A DNA stretch of 64,000 bases from Adiantum capillus-veneris (lineage: Eukaryota > Streptophyta > Polypodiopsida > Polypodiales > Pteridaceae), in assembly GCA_014529385.2 (NCBI GenBank), contig CM043943.1:152801592-152865591 (forward strand). Direction: 5' to 3'. This document shows, in pieces, positions 33,678-45,738 of this stretch (within the stretch, counting starts at the first letter, position 1; each line of letters opens with the position of its first letter). A program made the translations under genes and the position numbers. The notes below the pieces were generated by a model. The model was not told where the DNA came from. It saw only the letters and a list, made by a program, of their open reading frames with translations, and searched no databases.

Positions 33678-33872
33678 CTTTCACCACCAAGAGCAAGACC
33701 ACCACCACCGAGGGCACCACGATAAGCACCACCCGTACAAATCTTACAACCACCGATTCAACCACAACCACCACCACCACCACCACAACTTCTCATTCCA
33801 CCCTTACCCCCATCACCAGTTGGCAATCAAACAGTAAGCGTCATCAGTCTTGAAGGTAAGGGAAAGGAGAAA

Positions 33873-36800
33873 GTGGAGGAGGATAAGACCAAGGTTAAAG
33901 GAGTAGATGCCATTGGGGTAAAACGCGCTAGGCATGGTGAATCTTCTCAAAAGGAAGAAAAGATGAAGACTAAAGGGGAATCTAGAAAAAATCCGTCCAA
34001 GTCACGACGTAAAATTGACATTGTAGATTTCTCTTTGGGTGAATGTGCTAAACCATATGATTTGGTTCAAGATGTTTTTGTACAGGGCCCAAAAATCACC
34101 TGGCCCCAGTTACTCCACCTAGAACCTAGGGTGAGGAGACAATGGACAAAGATGGTTAACACGAGGTGACCAAAGCCAAAGATAGCTGGGGCTATCTTCG
34201 GGAGGAATCTAGACGACATACTACCAGTGATGGATGCTTACATCTAAGGGAAACACATCTCCAATATCTACATCGATGGTGGCGCACAAATATGCGTCAT
34301 GAGTGAAAAAATGAAGCACTGTTTGGGTTTAGAGGTGAGTCGGCCGGCACCATGCCGAGCCAAAATGGCAAATAATTTAAAAGTTCAATGTGTTGGTGTC
34401 ATAAATGCAGTTAAGATAAAGGCATTCAACACCGAGGTAGATGTGGACATCTTTGTCATGCCACACAAAGGGGAGGGCTATCCTATCATTCTAGGGAGGC
34501 CTTGGCTTATGGCTATGAGAGCTAAGCAGGACTGGGACACCGGCATAATCTAGATGAAGGATGTAAAAGGAAGGCCAATACTTTACGACATGAAGATAGG
34601 TCAACAACGCGACATGGATCTAGAAACCTCCGAGGATGAGTTTTCTAGTGGTGAATCTTCAACCGCTTCAGAGGAGGAGTCAAGAGTGAGTGAAGAAAGT
34701 GACAGTAGCATTGAGGTGATGGGGATCATTCTCAAGGACCCTAAGAAGATGGAGCAACCTAATGCCTCATCATCAAGCCAAGGGGAGACACCAGGTATAC
34801 AACCTCTGGTAGAAGCAAGTAAGCTACATCAAATTCTCTCTAGTGAGTTGTGTGGGAAGGAGCGTGAAGATTATATTTTGATGCTAAGTAATTTTACCAC
34901 ATTGTTCATTGATGAATATGATAAAATCACTGGCATCACAGTAGTTCAACATCACATTAAGCTCAAGGAGGGAAGTAAACCTGTAGTGCAGAAGCTCAGG
35001 CGGCTAGGAGTAATTCAACAAGACGCCCTACTCAAAGAGGTGAGGAAATTGCTAGAAGCCGGTTTTATCTATCCTGTTGAAAACTCAGAGTGGGTTTCTC
35101 CAGTGGTAGTCACACCAAAGAAGAATGGTAAGTGGAGGGTTTGTGTTGATTACAAGCCTCTTAATGCAGCCACAAAGAGGGACCATTTTCCTCTTCCTTT
35201 TCAAGACGAAATACTCAATGAGGTAGCAAGACATGAGCGCTATACGGTATGTGACGGCTACTCAGGCTACTTCCAAATTAGCATTGCTGAAGAAGATCAA
35301 AAGAAGACAACCTTCATCACACCATGGGGATGTTTTGCTTACAGAGTTATGCCCTTTGGTCTCACTAATGCTCCGGCCACTTTTCAGCGATATGTGACAT
35401 TTGTTTTTCAGCCATTCTTTGGAAAATCAATCCGTGTTTTTATTGATGAATTTTGCATCTATAGCTCTCGCTCTCTTCATTTGGAGAAACTTTATGAAGG
35501 TCTAGCTAGGCTACAAGCTTTGGGTGGCCAACTCAATGTGGAGAAATGCCACATTGGTGAAAGCAAGGTTACTCTTCTTGGCCATGTGATCTCGGCCAAC
35601 GGCATTGAAGCTGACCCAAGCAAGGTTCAAGCCTTGGTGGCTTTGACCTCTCCCACCACAACAAAGCAATTGGTCTCTTTTCTTCAAAAGGTGAGGTATT
35701 TGAGTAGGTTCATTCACTTGCTCTCCCAAGTGGTTCTCCCTTTACAACAAGTTACCCATCAAGAGATCTTCACTTGGAGTGAAGAAAATGAACAACAATT
35801 CAATGAGGTAAAACAAATTCTAGCTTCACTTCCCACCATAGCACCTCCAAAGTGGGACGAGCCATTTTATGTAAACCCTAGTGTTGGCAATGACACACTT
35901 GGGGCTGTATTGATGCAAAAGGATCCTCAAACTTCTTTCATGCGTCCTATCTACTTCTCTAGTCGAATGATGACCCCATCAAAAAAGGGATACACGGCAG
36001 TGGAGCACATGGTGCTTGCATTAATGTTTGCTACCACCAAATTTCACTCTTATTTATTGTCTAGACCATTCATAATCTTAACAATGGAAGAAGTATTTCC
36101 TTATGTAATGCAGCACATGGATGTTTCTTCTAGGATTTCCAAATGGCTCACAAGGCTACAAGAGTTTGACTACACAATGCAAGTGGAGAACTCCACAAGG
36201 GCCAGTCTAGGAGGTATTCTCACTCATCGCCACTATGAAAAGAAGCTAAATATAAAGCCAAATGATCAAGATATTACACCTGTTCTGGAAGTCCCTAAGG
36301 TAGAGGAGGCTCACTCTCTTTTCTTTGATGGAGCCTACAAGAGGAAAGTGGACAAAGCTGCAGCAGGCATTGTCATCTTCAACGAGCAAGGGGACAAGGT
36401 TTTCTCCATTGGGAATCTCTTGGATTCTCACTCTAACAATGAGGCAGAATATGCAGCTTTAACTCTTGGGTTAGAGTGGTGTGTGACACAGGGCATTCAA
36501 CGGTTAAATGTATTTGGTGATGCCATGCTTTTAATAAAACAAATACAAGGAACTTGGGCTTGTAAAAATCATATCTTGCTAGGCCATTTGCGCAAAGTCA
36601 AGGAACTTTTAGGGAAATTTCAAGTTATACAATTACATCATGTCCCTCGAGCAGAAAATCAAGAAGCAGATGCTCTAGCTAGTTGCAAGATGTTTCAGTG
36701 GTGGGTGCTATCAAGTTGAAGCTGCCTCTCTTCCAAGGTAGCGATGCTATGCCTGACATCATGAGTTTCTTGGACACAGGAGAGTGTCCTAAGGATCTTA

Positions 36801-38080
36801 CTAAGGGCCAAAAGCAGTGGCTTGTGCGCAAGGCAACAAAATACCGCCTTATCAATGACGACCTCTACTGCAAGGGTAAGGATCAAATTCTTAGGCGTGT
36901 ACCTCTCTCTAGAGAGATCACTGAAATCATTTCAAGTTGCCATGATGGTGTTTGCGGAGGACACTTTGCACTTGACATCACTAGTAGAAAGATTCTACAA
37001 GCTGGGTTTGTATGGCCTAGTCTACATAGGGATGTGCATCATTGGTGTAAAACATGCAAGGAATGTCAAAAGGCAGGGGATAGGAGGCTCATATATGAGC
37101 CACAGACTCCTATAATCTCATATGGACCATTTGAGAAATGGGGAATTGATGCTATTGGGCCTTTGCCAAGGAGCCAATCACGTAAATTTTATATCATCAT
37201 GGGTGTGGACTACATGACCAGGTGGGATGAAGCAGTTGCCACCACCCGGATTACAGCTAAGGAAGTGGCTAAGTTCGTATTTGAAAACATTTGTTGCCGT
37301 TTTGGCACTCCTCTTGAAATAATTTCAGACAGGGGACCAGGTTTTAGACGAGACCTTGTAGGAGAGCTAATGGAGAAGTTAGGTATCTCACGACGACACT
37401 CAACTCCCTACTACCCACAATGCAATGGTTTGGTGGAAAAGGTAAATGGTATGATCTGCAAGATCATCACTAAGCATGTAAACAATCACAAAAGTGATTG
37501 GGACAAGCATCTTATGGCTGCACTTTGGGCTTATCGCACTTCATTTAGCACATCCCTTGGGTTCACACCATATCACTTGGTGTTTGGTAAGGAAGCCATT
37601 TTACCCATTGAAGTACAATTGGCTAGTCTCAGGGTGCTAGCTGGGCAGGTGGAACGTCCTAATGCTCATCTCCACAACCACATTCTTGATCTAGAGAGGC
37701 TTCAACTAGACAGAGAAGATGCTATCAACTATTATGCAGCACAGGCAGAGCAACGTCGACTTACCTTCAACAAGGGACTTAGGGCAAAAGGTCTCAAGAA
37801 AGGTATGTTGGTCCTATGCTATGATAACAGGTTTGACACCAGGAAGGATAAAAAGTTTTCACCTAGATGGGAAGGGCCATTTGTCATTAGAAAGCGCTAC
37901 GCCAATGGCAGTTACCGATTGATGGATGCAGATGGTAGGCTCCACAAAACACGTGTCAATGGATGGAGGTTGAAGCAGTACTTTTTGAGATTTGATCAAA
38001 CACCTATGATGGAAATCCCTGAGGAGGGAGACTCCTCCACCTCAATTGAAGAAGAATCAGGTACAACGCTAGAGGCATGA
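33873..38080 (+). pseudogene. Tat pol: protease, RT, RNase H, aRNase H, integrase, interrupted
   Basis: A Lys-rich linker with WPQLLHLEPRVRRQW runs to TGA 34167 and a TAA near 34245. Protease follows (IDGGAQICVMS; DGG where DSG or DTG is usual, as I recall also seen in some Tat elements), then TAG 34551. The long frame 34554-36719 has RT (WVSPVVVTPKKNGKWRVCVD, YRVMPFGLTNAPATFQRY), but its catalytic box is FIDE instead of FxDD. A degenerate RNase H follows, then the archaeal-type RNase H (FFDGAY, NNEAEYAAL, FGDAML, EADALA) with its acidic residues kept. A frameshift near 36680 leads to integrase: zinc-binding CKTCKEC, then IDAIGP, SDRGPGF and GLVEKVNG (the three acidic residues kept). The frame ends at TGA 38078. 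Confidence 0.9.
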
Positions 38081-38096
38081 ATACCTCTAGCCTTAC

Positions 38097-38104
38097 GGGG
38101 AGGG
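38097..38104 (+). promoter_or_regulatory. Tat polypurine tract
   Basis: GGGGAGGG, four bases before the 3' LTR. Confidence 0.8.
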
Positions 38105-38108
38105 CTAA

Positions 38109-40040
38109 TGAGGAAAGCTTTTCCATGCATGGGAGCCCCCCCATATATTTTTGCCCTTTTATCAAAATATTTCCCATTATATAAGTTACTTTTCATTTTT
38201 TCTTCCTTTTTCACAAACGTTTTAGCCTTTATTAAATAAATAATACTTATGCTAATCAATCACGATGTAGCATAATAAGTAAGCTTTCTTTGTTGATCTC
38301 TCTTTTGACCTTAAAAATATTAAATATATATATTCTAGTATTTTCTAATATATTTTTTTCATGTATGTATATTATTCCACTCTACCAAATATTTTATTCA
38401 CTAGTTTTCATTTTCAAACCTCAACCCCACTTTCAAATTTCAATAATACCTCCATCTAGATGATTGCCAATCTTTTCAACACTCTAGGTCATGTTTTCAT
38501 ACACATGAAGGAGCTTACACTTGAAGGCAAGAGAGAAGTCCACTCAAAGAGGACCACCAAAAGACTTTTGCAGCCACAAATAATACATTATTTGGCTGAA
38601 TTTTTTAAGTAAAGAAGAACCCCGAATCTGAAGGAGCGTTCAACATGAAAGATGTAGCTCGTGATCTCAACTTTTAGCTCAATTTTTTTCAGAATTTTTA
38701 GAGTTATGAACACGGAGATATGATTTTTGTAGTGGACCCCAGTTTTCTCGTGTAATGGTGACACAGGCCATCCCACTTTTCTTCCTTCTAGAATGGCTAT
38801 GGTTCTACAAGTCTTCAAGCATGATTACAAGAGACAAGGCTCTTTTAATGAGGTCTTGGCTAGTCTAGAGTAATTCTATCACCATTTTTGGAGGATCCAT
38901 CCTCATCAACAAATATCCACCTTCGACAACCTCTCTTATAATTTTCTTACCTCTCTCTTCTCTCCCTAATAAGCTTATGTCTATCCAAAGCTAGACTATT
39001 GTAAATATCTCCTATCCTCTACATCCTACCCACATTCTCTCTTTTTCTCTCTCTATTGACTCTGGTATTTTAAATAATGAGGAGACAAGATGGGAGCCAC
39101 AGTCACATGCACCCCATTTTCCTAGTCACCAAAGTGGGACACTCACCTCAAATAGAAATATTGCTAAATCCTTCCCTCCTTCCCTATATAAGGAGGCCAT
39201 GAGAGCTCACTTGGGGGGAGAGAACACACACACACACACACACACCTATACATACACACTCTTGTGCTACATGCTTGTAGCATGAACCCTAATCACATAA
39301 TCACAACACCATCATCATTACCATCACCATGCACAAAAGATGAGCAGCACACCTCCACACCACTTGTAATTAAGGGTTGAAGCCACAATTTCAAGAAGAA
39401 GAAGAAGGGTGGACACACTCATGATATTCCTCGCCATCAACTCCCATCTCTCCATTATGCCTCCTACGATCTTGTTCCCTTCTCATTTTCCTGCCATACG
39501 CTACCTATTGTATTCATCTTTTGCAAGCAATCAACGCACTCCATCTTGGTGCCATACTTTGTGTCGCTTTGGATACATCTCATTGTGAGTATGGTATATG
39601 CTTGTTCCTTGCCATTTTTTTTCTGCTTATGTTAAGGTGTGCGGATTCACCACCACACACACACACTCTCTCTCCCTCTCATATTCCTATCATCTTGCTA
39701 CTTCCATCTTAAGGTGTGCGGATTCGCCACCTTTTGTATGAGAAGTGAGCATACTTGCATGTATCCCTGACCTCGTTATCTTCCTTACTACATGCACGCG
39801 TAGCGAGCCCATTCTCACTCACTCACCACTCCTCTCACCTTATTCTCCGACCACCCCATTCCACATTTGGGCGTGGATCTTGAAATTGTTTTCCATGCAT
39901 GCTTCATTGTGTATATGTATGCGTCCTAGCCGCATATCTTGCTAGGTGGTGCGCCTATTGTGTATTCCCCATGATGAGGCCATTGTGCATAGTCTTGGTG
40001 TAGAGGCCACCGGGTCTATTTTTTTCACTTCCGCCTCTCA
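38109..40040 (+). repeat. Tat 3' LTR
   Basis: Matches 30052-31984 throughout, with a TATATAA box at 39185-39191, and ends CGCCTCTCA before CCATG. Confidence 0.93.
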
Positions 40041-41149
40041 CCATGTAGGATATCGGTTGCTGGAAAGTAAGCCGAGAACTGGGAGTAAACCCATGTGTGC
40101 GCATGTGGGGGTTGGTTGCAAGCATGGAATCCAGTGTGTTAGAGTGTATTGGAGGCCAAAAACAAACTTGGCAATTTCAAGAGGGATACCGTAGGGGAGG
40201 TGTGGGGAGCGCAGGAAAGTATCGCTTATACAGGGGCAACTGGGAGAGTGTTATAGCTTGTAAGGCCCCCAAAACCAAGGAGAGGAGGGCGACTTTAGTG
40301 GGAACTGAGTGATGCAGGCGGAAGGAAGCCATAAGAAGAGAGAAGATGGGAGTTCTGCATGGTGAGACTGGCCGAGGAAAGAGAAAGAAGGGGTTGCTAC
40401 CTACAGAAGACAAAAGTTGCAAGTAAGGCCTTCAAGAGGAATGCGAGCATGTTATATGCTAGCATGGAGAGAAGGTGAGGACCGTGAGCTACGAGGGTGG
40501 AGGAGTTGAGTACTACAAGCCAGTCGAAGTGGGGGCTTGCCATGAACAAGGAAAGAGAATAGACCGCCAAGAAATTCAAAAGGAGGACGTTTTCTCTTTC
40601 GTAAAAGCCATCATTGCAGACTCTCTGAATGAGGCTAATCGCATTGGCATCGTCATAATTTCTACATTTTCAGTGTTCGAGTGAATACTCTCCTTCTCTT
40701 TCTTACTCTCGTATCTATGACATATGTGTGTGTCGTGTCTTGTGCAAGCGAGGTGTGTGCAAAGGGTATAAGTTTTATGGTATTCGGGTATATGCACCCT
40801 TTTGGGGTGCGTTGAGTGAGTGAGTGCTACCTATATGGTTGTGGTATATGCCTTGAAGATGAAAGCTTGTGGACAAACTTACGTTCGCCAATGATCTTGA
40901 GGTGTCTGAGAGCATCGGCATTGTGTGTCTATGGGTGAGAGTTCTCTCAAGGGTTTAAAAGTCAAAATTATGATTACATGTTCCATTGTTGGCTGTGTGT
41001 AGTCTTGTTTGGTAGAGTACAAGCATGGACAACAATTGGTTTTCGAATTAGGTTCTAGTCATGTGTGATCATCAGGGGATAGGGGTGTTGTTGAAACCTT
41101 GCGCTATAGAGAGCATTCAATTGTGTGCTGGGTGTGTTTCCATTTCCCC
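40041..41149. other. right flank of the Tat element
   Basis: A GA-rich stretch (40310-40500) followed by anonymous T- and G-rich DNA (40690-41100). A short frame (40475-40684) reads QEDVFSF-like peptides of unknown origin. It may be the 5' LTR or leader region of the element whose gag follows at 41150, but no second LTR was found. Confidence 0.35.
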
Positions 41150-41440
41150 GTTTCCATCTTGTGGTGTCCCTATGGAGGAGCACACTTATTGCTCGAAGTG
41201 ATAGCTTGTTTCAGTAACATGGTGCTAGATTGCGGGTTAGTGTTCTCGAGTGAGCATGATGTTGAAAACTGGATGTCAGGTGTGGAGCTCTGGATGTTGT
41301 CGATGCGGATGGTGACCGGCGAAACCAAGTTTAGGGATGCACTACTAATGATGCGAGGGAAAGCGAAATCTTGGTTTGAGGGGTTGGAAGTTCCCAATAG
41401 GCAATCATGGAAGGTGGTTCACACTCAGTTATCCAAGACT
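41150..41440 (+). pseudogene. retrotransposon gag fragment cut by CACTA 3
   Basis: The frame reads SSEHDVENWMSGVELWMLSM, then KFRDALLMMRGKAKSWFEGL and WKVVHTQLSKT. This is the start of a retrotrans_gag-like fold (acidic lead, conserved Trp pair). Homology stops exactly where CACTATAAGAGG begins at 41441, so the CACTA element probably inserted here. Confidence 0.55.
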
Positions 41441-41452
41441 CACTATAAGAGG
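41441..41452 (+). repeat. CACTA left terminus, element 3
   Basis: CACTATAAGAGG, one base from the CACTACAAGAGG of elements 1 and 2. The three bases before it are ACT. Confidence 0.65.
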
Positions 41453-41522
41453 AGTTGTCTATAATTGCTAACATTGCCGTGGAAAAACAAAGGAAAAAAG
41501 AGAGAGAGAAATTTATGGGGGC

Positions 41523-41650
41523 GGCAATAACCACGGCTATGAACGTGGTAGTGGTTTCTCAGCAATAAGCATGGTAATAGTCACGGCAATATACCCGCTG
41601 CTATTAGCGTGACCTTTGTCGCTGCTATTACCGTGCTTATTGCCGCTACA
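41523..41650. repeat. subterminal-type repeats, element 3, left cluster
   Basis: Variants of GGCAATAACCACGGC, GCAATAAGCATGGTAATA and GCTATTACCGTGCTTATTG in both orientations. They are related to but distinct from the ATTACCGC repeats of element 2. Confidence 0.75.
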
Positions 41651-41667
41651 CGCCAATTCAAAAATAA

Positions 41668-41717
41668 AGGTGCTCATTTGGGCCACCCAAATTTGTGTGG
41701 CCCAAATGCGTACCTTT
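41668..41717. repeat. inverted repeat downstream of the CACTA 3 gene
   Basis: Arms AAGGTGCTCATTTGGGCCAC (41668-41687) and GTGGCCCAAATGCGTACCTT (41698-41717) pair with two or three mismatches around a 10-nt loop. It occupies the same position, between subterminal repeats and gene 3' end, as those at 2390 and 24884/57354. Confidence 0.88.
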
Positions 41718-41923
41718 ATTTTTGACCTGCATAAAACAATAAAACATCAATTGGTTTTTGGAAGAGTATAAAAAATACCAAAGAATTGAAATTGAATTTA
41801 CTTTACCTTGACAATTAAAAATGTAGAAGATCAACTATTTTAAAAAGTTATAATAAAAAGTAAATAGCTGTATATACATTGTGCCACATTGGGACTTTAC
41901 GAAAGTTTTGACAAAATATTTTT

Positions 41924-43518
41924 CTAATCCTCCTCTATCTCGTCGTTGTCCAGAGGCACGTATGTTGGATCACTTTGACTATACATAAACCCAAACCAAG
42001 TTAAACAATTATCCACAACTCAAAACAATTGATACAAAATTACTTGTTTAAGCTTATCGCTTGTAGTGGTCCAACCGTCATGTCGAATTGCTCGCGAGAG
42101 ATGTGGTTGTTTTCGAACAACCATCGCCAAGTATCAAATTCTATATGTCGCTCCCAATACTTGACCATCTCTTTGGTTGGTTGAGAGAGAGTGACATTTT
42201 GCTAAGTTAGCAATACCAATACCAAATCATCAACTACAATCTTTATAGTCACCGATCGACGTTATAATTCAAATAATCTTACATATTTATCCTTCCAAGC
42301 TCCCTTTCCTCCTGAGCCATACTGCGTGAGAGTTTGTCATGCACGGGCCTCGCGTTGTTGTCTGTATGATGAGCCTATCGCAGCTTGATCGCTCTTCTCT
42401 TGGATTGCCTACTCGCACTCCGTGTCTACCATGTTGCCAGCGCAGTAACTCCTGTCTAGATCTCTGGCCTGGTTGGCTGCTACGCGCCGCACACTAGACT
42501 GCTTATTTTTCAAAAATGTCTTTATGTAGCCCTCCAAGCATTGTTTTGAAAACCTGTGATCGAGGGCATTTAGAAATCTAGCTAACAGAGCATCCTCAAT
42601 GTATCGTGCATGATCGGGCATTTGGTCTCTAAACTTTATAAAACAATTCTTATACGTTGAATGTATAAGAATTTGTAGATGGTGTCGAAATGCCTTGCCT
42701 TGTGTTGTACCGAAATCCACCTCCCTGCCATATTTAACCATGTAGTAGAGCCCATGCGTGTCTAGCAAGGGTGCGTCACTATCCTCGTCCTCTGTATTAG
42801 GGACAGCGCGCTCTGAAAGTGGGGACTCCATTACCCCGCCACTACCAAAACATGCAAAACCACAAGATCCGTCGCCGCTTCGTCTCTCACGATGCTCGTT
42901 GCCCTGAGATGAGCGTCGACGCGCACTGCCACAGGAAGTTCAATGACGATGTTCTGGCGAAACCGGAGTGGAATGGAGTGGCATAGGACCCTGTGATGCC
43001 ATGGGAGTAGGACCCTGCGATGCAAGGAGAGTAGGACCCTGCGATGGAATAGGAGTAGGACGATAGGAAGGGAGAGTAGAGGGAGGTGCCGTTGTTGCGA
43101 GGCTCTGGAGCTAAGGAGTCCCTCCCTGACTCCCCCATGGTGTAATCTGTGGAGAAATGCCATAGGTCGCAAGCTGTTGCGGAGTGTAGCGGCCGAACAA
43201 ATCGTCCGTTGAATGGAGGTACAGCTCTCGTAAAGAGATAGCCCGCTATAAGTCAAGATCTACAACCGGTGGAGGAATTGAGAAGGGTAGGTGTACGATG
43301 GCCATGCCTGCAAATAACAAAAAAGAAAACCTATAACACTCATAGTTTATCGTTAACTATGTAGAAACATTATTTATTTCTTTGCTTGTTGTCACCGACT
43401 CAAGACTCTCGTCCATTGGAGGCGATGTCCACCCCGGGTGGGAGCCCATCTGAGATGTGAACCAACCAAAAGAAGAGCCAACTAGCTGCTCCTCACCAGT
43501 TGGTCTCTTGTCTGGCAT
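41924..43518 (-). pseudogene. CACTA Transposase_24-like protein, element 3, decayed
   Basis: Minus-strand exon 1 starts near 43518 (MPDKRPTGEEQ, with FGWF as in element 2). An acceptor at 43307 (ATTTGCAG) opens the next part, which has RYTPQQLATYGIS and Ser/Pro-rich repeats of SQGPTP with several stops. The conserved block at 42831-42409 gives GLYYMVKYGREVDFGTTQ, LIHSTYKNCFIKF and YIKTFLKNKQSSVRR; GSGGKGAWKDKY follows near 42310. An exon at 42203-42060 gives KYWERHIEFDTWRWLFENN. A last exon after TATGTATAG ends QSDPTYVPLDNDEIEED at 41924. Alignable with both copies of element 2, it shows the exon plan of the family. Stops in the N-terminal part make it non-functional. Confidence 0.78.
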
Positions 43519-43590
43519 CTACATTACAAAGAGCAATATAAGATTAAGCTTTCCACCCTACTCACTCATCTATAAATACATACACAAGTA

Positions 43591-44340
43591 TATTAGTGCA
43601 CAAACACGTAGATACATATACATACTAGTAGACCTAAGTAGACGCTAGTAGTGCCAAAGGTCTATTGCACCTCTTTAGATATCATCGCAGTCTCATTTGT
43701 GGTAACACCAAAGGTACGTTGTGGTAATCCATGCATGAGTGGATCAATGTACGCAACGCCACCATTAAAGAAGGACTATACCCAAGAGGAAGCATTTAAT
43801 CTTCGGATGCTATGCTCCCGTACTTAGTGCTTGCATACATGCATAAATAAATATATATGTACACACACATATATATGTAGCCATCGTTTTGTGTTGGATG
43901 CACCTAGATTCAACGTTTAAGTGATCAATTGATCGTAACAGTACAATTCTCTCCCAGAGGATATATATATTAGCACACAAACACGTAGATACATATACAT
44001 ACTAGTAGAACTAAGTAGAGGCTAGTAGTGCCACAAGTCAACTGCATCTCTTTAGATATCATCGCAGTCTCAACAGTGGTAAAACCAAAGGTACATTGCG
44101 GTAATCCATGCATGAGTGGATCAATGACCGCAACGCTATGATTAAAAAAGGACTATAGCCAAGAGGAAACGTCTAACCTTCGGGTGCTATGCTCTCGTAC
44201 TTAGTGTCTACATACATGCATAAACAGATATATATGTACACACATATATATGTTAAGGTTGTAAATGTAGCCATCGTTTTGTGTTGGCTGCACCTAGATT
44301 CAACGTCTAAGTGATCAATTGATCGTAACATTACAATTCT
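43591..44340 (+). repeat. tandem duplication, two units of about 365 bp
   Basis: 43591-43950 and 43968-44340 match over their length, from CACAAACACGTAGATACATA to TTGATCGTAACA.TACAATTCT. They differ by scattered substitutions and a 13-bp indel. No coding capacity was recognised. It may be upstream sequence brought in with the captured exon that follows. Confidence 0.92.
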
Positions 44341-44458
44341 AATATAATGTAATAAGTAATTCTATTTCTCTTACTGAGTCTCTCTCTATCTATCCCTCTC
44401 GCTCTACCCTTCTTGGTCATGCAGTTGAGCTACGAAACGGAAGCTCCATCCCAGAGTC

Positions 44459-44791
44459 ATGTCTGTGCCTCCATGTAAAGCAAGCACTCTCAGAGATGAG
44501 AACCAAAACATGGACGATATCTTCTATGGAGGCATGGAGGTCTCAGCTAAGGTGATGGTGGCTTTGGACTTGGGAACCACTTTTTCGGGCTTGAATTATG
44601 TCCATAAGAGCGACCCTAGGGACATCCACCATGTCCTAGATTGGCCTCACAAACTGAGGGAGCCGCTTCATCCCATTATTGCAAAACACAGACCAGCATG
44701 TTTTACAAGTAGAACCCATTGTCTTCTACCTATACCCTCCACGCTTGGGGATGGGCTACCCTTCGCTCAACAAAGCATCCTCGCTTTGAAG
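44459..44791 (+). pseudogene. captured Hsp70-like (HSPA12-type) first exon
   Basis: The frame from ATG 44459 reads VMVALDLGTTFSGLNYVHKS, the phosphate-1 motif (DLGTT) of the actin/Hsp70 ATPase fold, in the form seen in HSPA12-type proteins. After a frameshift near 44680 another frame gives HYCKTQTSMFYK, a TAG, and LHAWGWATLRS; YCKT.T and WGW recur at these places in HSPA12-like proteins. The exon ends at a good donor (GAAG|GTAATC, 44792), beyond which lies only a pyrimidine tract. It sits inside CACTA 3, so capture of a host gene piece is the simplest reading. It is non-functional as it stands. Confidence 0.55.
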
Positions 44792-44854
44792 GTAATCTTG
44801 GTGCTGGTTGCTCACGTATTCCTTTGGAGGCTAATTTTCATCTCCTTAACTTCT

Positions 44855-44956
44855 TTCTCTCTCTCCCTCTTTTCCCTCTTTTTATCTCTCTCCCTATCTC
44901 TCTCTCTTTCCCTCTTTCCCTATCTCTCTCTATTCCTCTCTTTCCCTCTCTCTATT

Positions 44957-45015
<59 letters not shown>

Positions 45016-45287
45016 TTATCTCTCTCTATTCCTCTCTCTCCCTCTCTATCTCTCTCTCTCTTTCTCTATTTCTCTCCCTTTCTATCTACTCTCTCTATTT
45101 CCCTATCTCTATCTCTATTCTCTCTATTTCCCTATTTCTCTCCCTCTCTATCTACTCTCCCACTTTCTCCGTCTCCCTCTCTCTCTCTATCTCTCTCTCT
45201 CTCTCCCTCTCCCTCTTTCCCTCTATCTCTCTCTTTCTCTCCCTCTCTCCCTCTATCTCTCTCTTTCTATCTATTTCTCTATCTCTA

Positions 45288-45375
<88 letters not shown>

Positions 45376-45585
45376 CTTTCTTTGTCTCTTTCTCTCCCTG
45401 TTTCCTTCTCTCCCTCTATCTCTCCCTCTTTCTATCTATTTCTCTCTCTCTATCTCTTTCTCTCCCTCTATCTATTCTCTCTCTCTCTTACTCTCCCTCT
45501 ATCTCTCTCTTTCTCTCCCTCTTTCCCTCTCTCCCTCTATATCTCTCTCTTTCTATCTATTTCTCTCTGTCTAGCTCTTTGTCTA

Positions 45586-45672
<87 letters not shown>

Positions 45673-45707
45673 CTTTCTCTCCCTCTTTCCTTCTCTCTCC
45701 CCCCCCC

Positions 45708-45738
<31 letters not shown>

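Larger units (their letters stand above)
30052..40040 (+). mobile_element. Ty3/gypsy, Tat-like LTR retrotransposon, full length, recent
   Basis: A 9,989-bp element with LTRs of 1,933 and 1,932 bp (TG...CA) that differ at roughly twenty-odd places by eye. The internal order is leader, gag, protease, RT, RNase H, a second archaeal-type RNase H and integrase. The double RNase H is the mark of the Tat group. A polypurine tract precedes the 3' LTR. The flanks (GCCGT before, CCATG after) do not give a clean 5-bp duplication; CCGT and CCAT agree at three of four bases. Several in-frame stops and a frameshift break the reading frames. Confidence 0.93.

Noticed and set aside
41099-41464. The whole 121-codon frame as one gag gene
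   Set aside because: The first codons lack gag features and the last eight lie inside the CACTA terminus; only the middle is supported.
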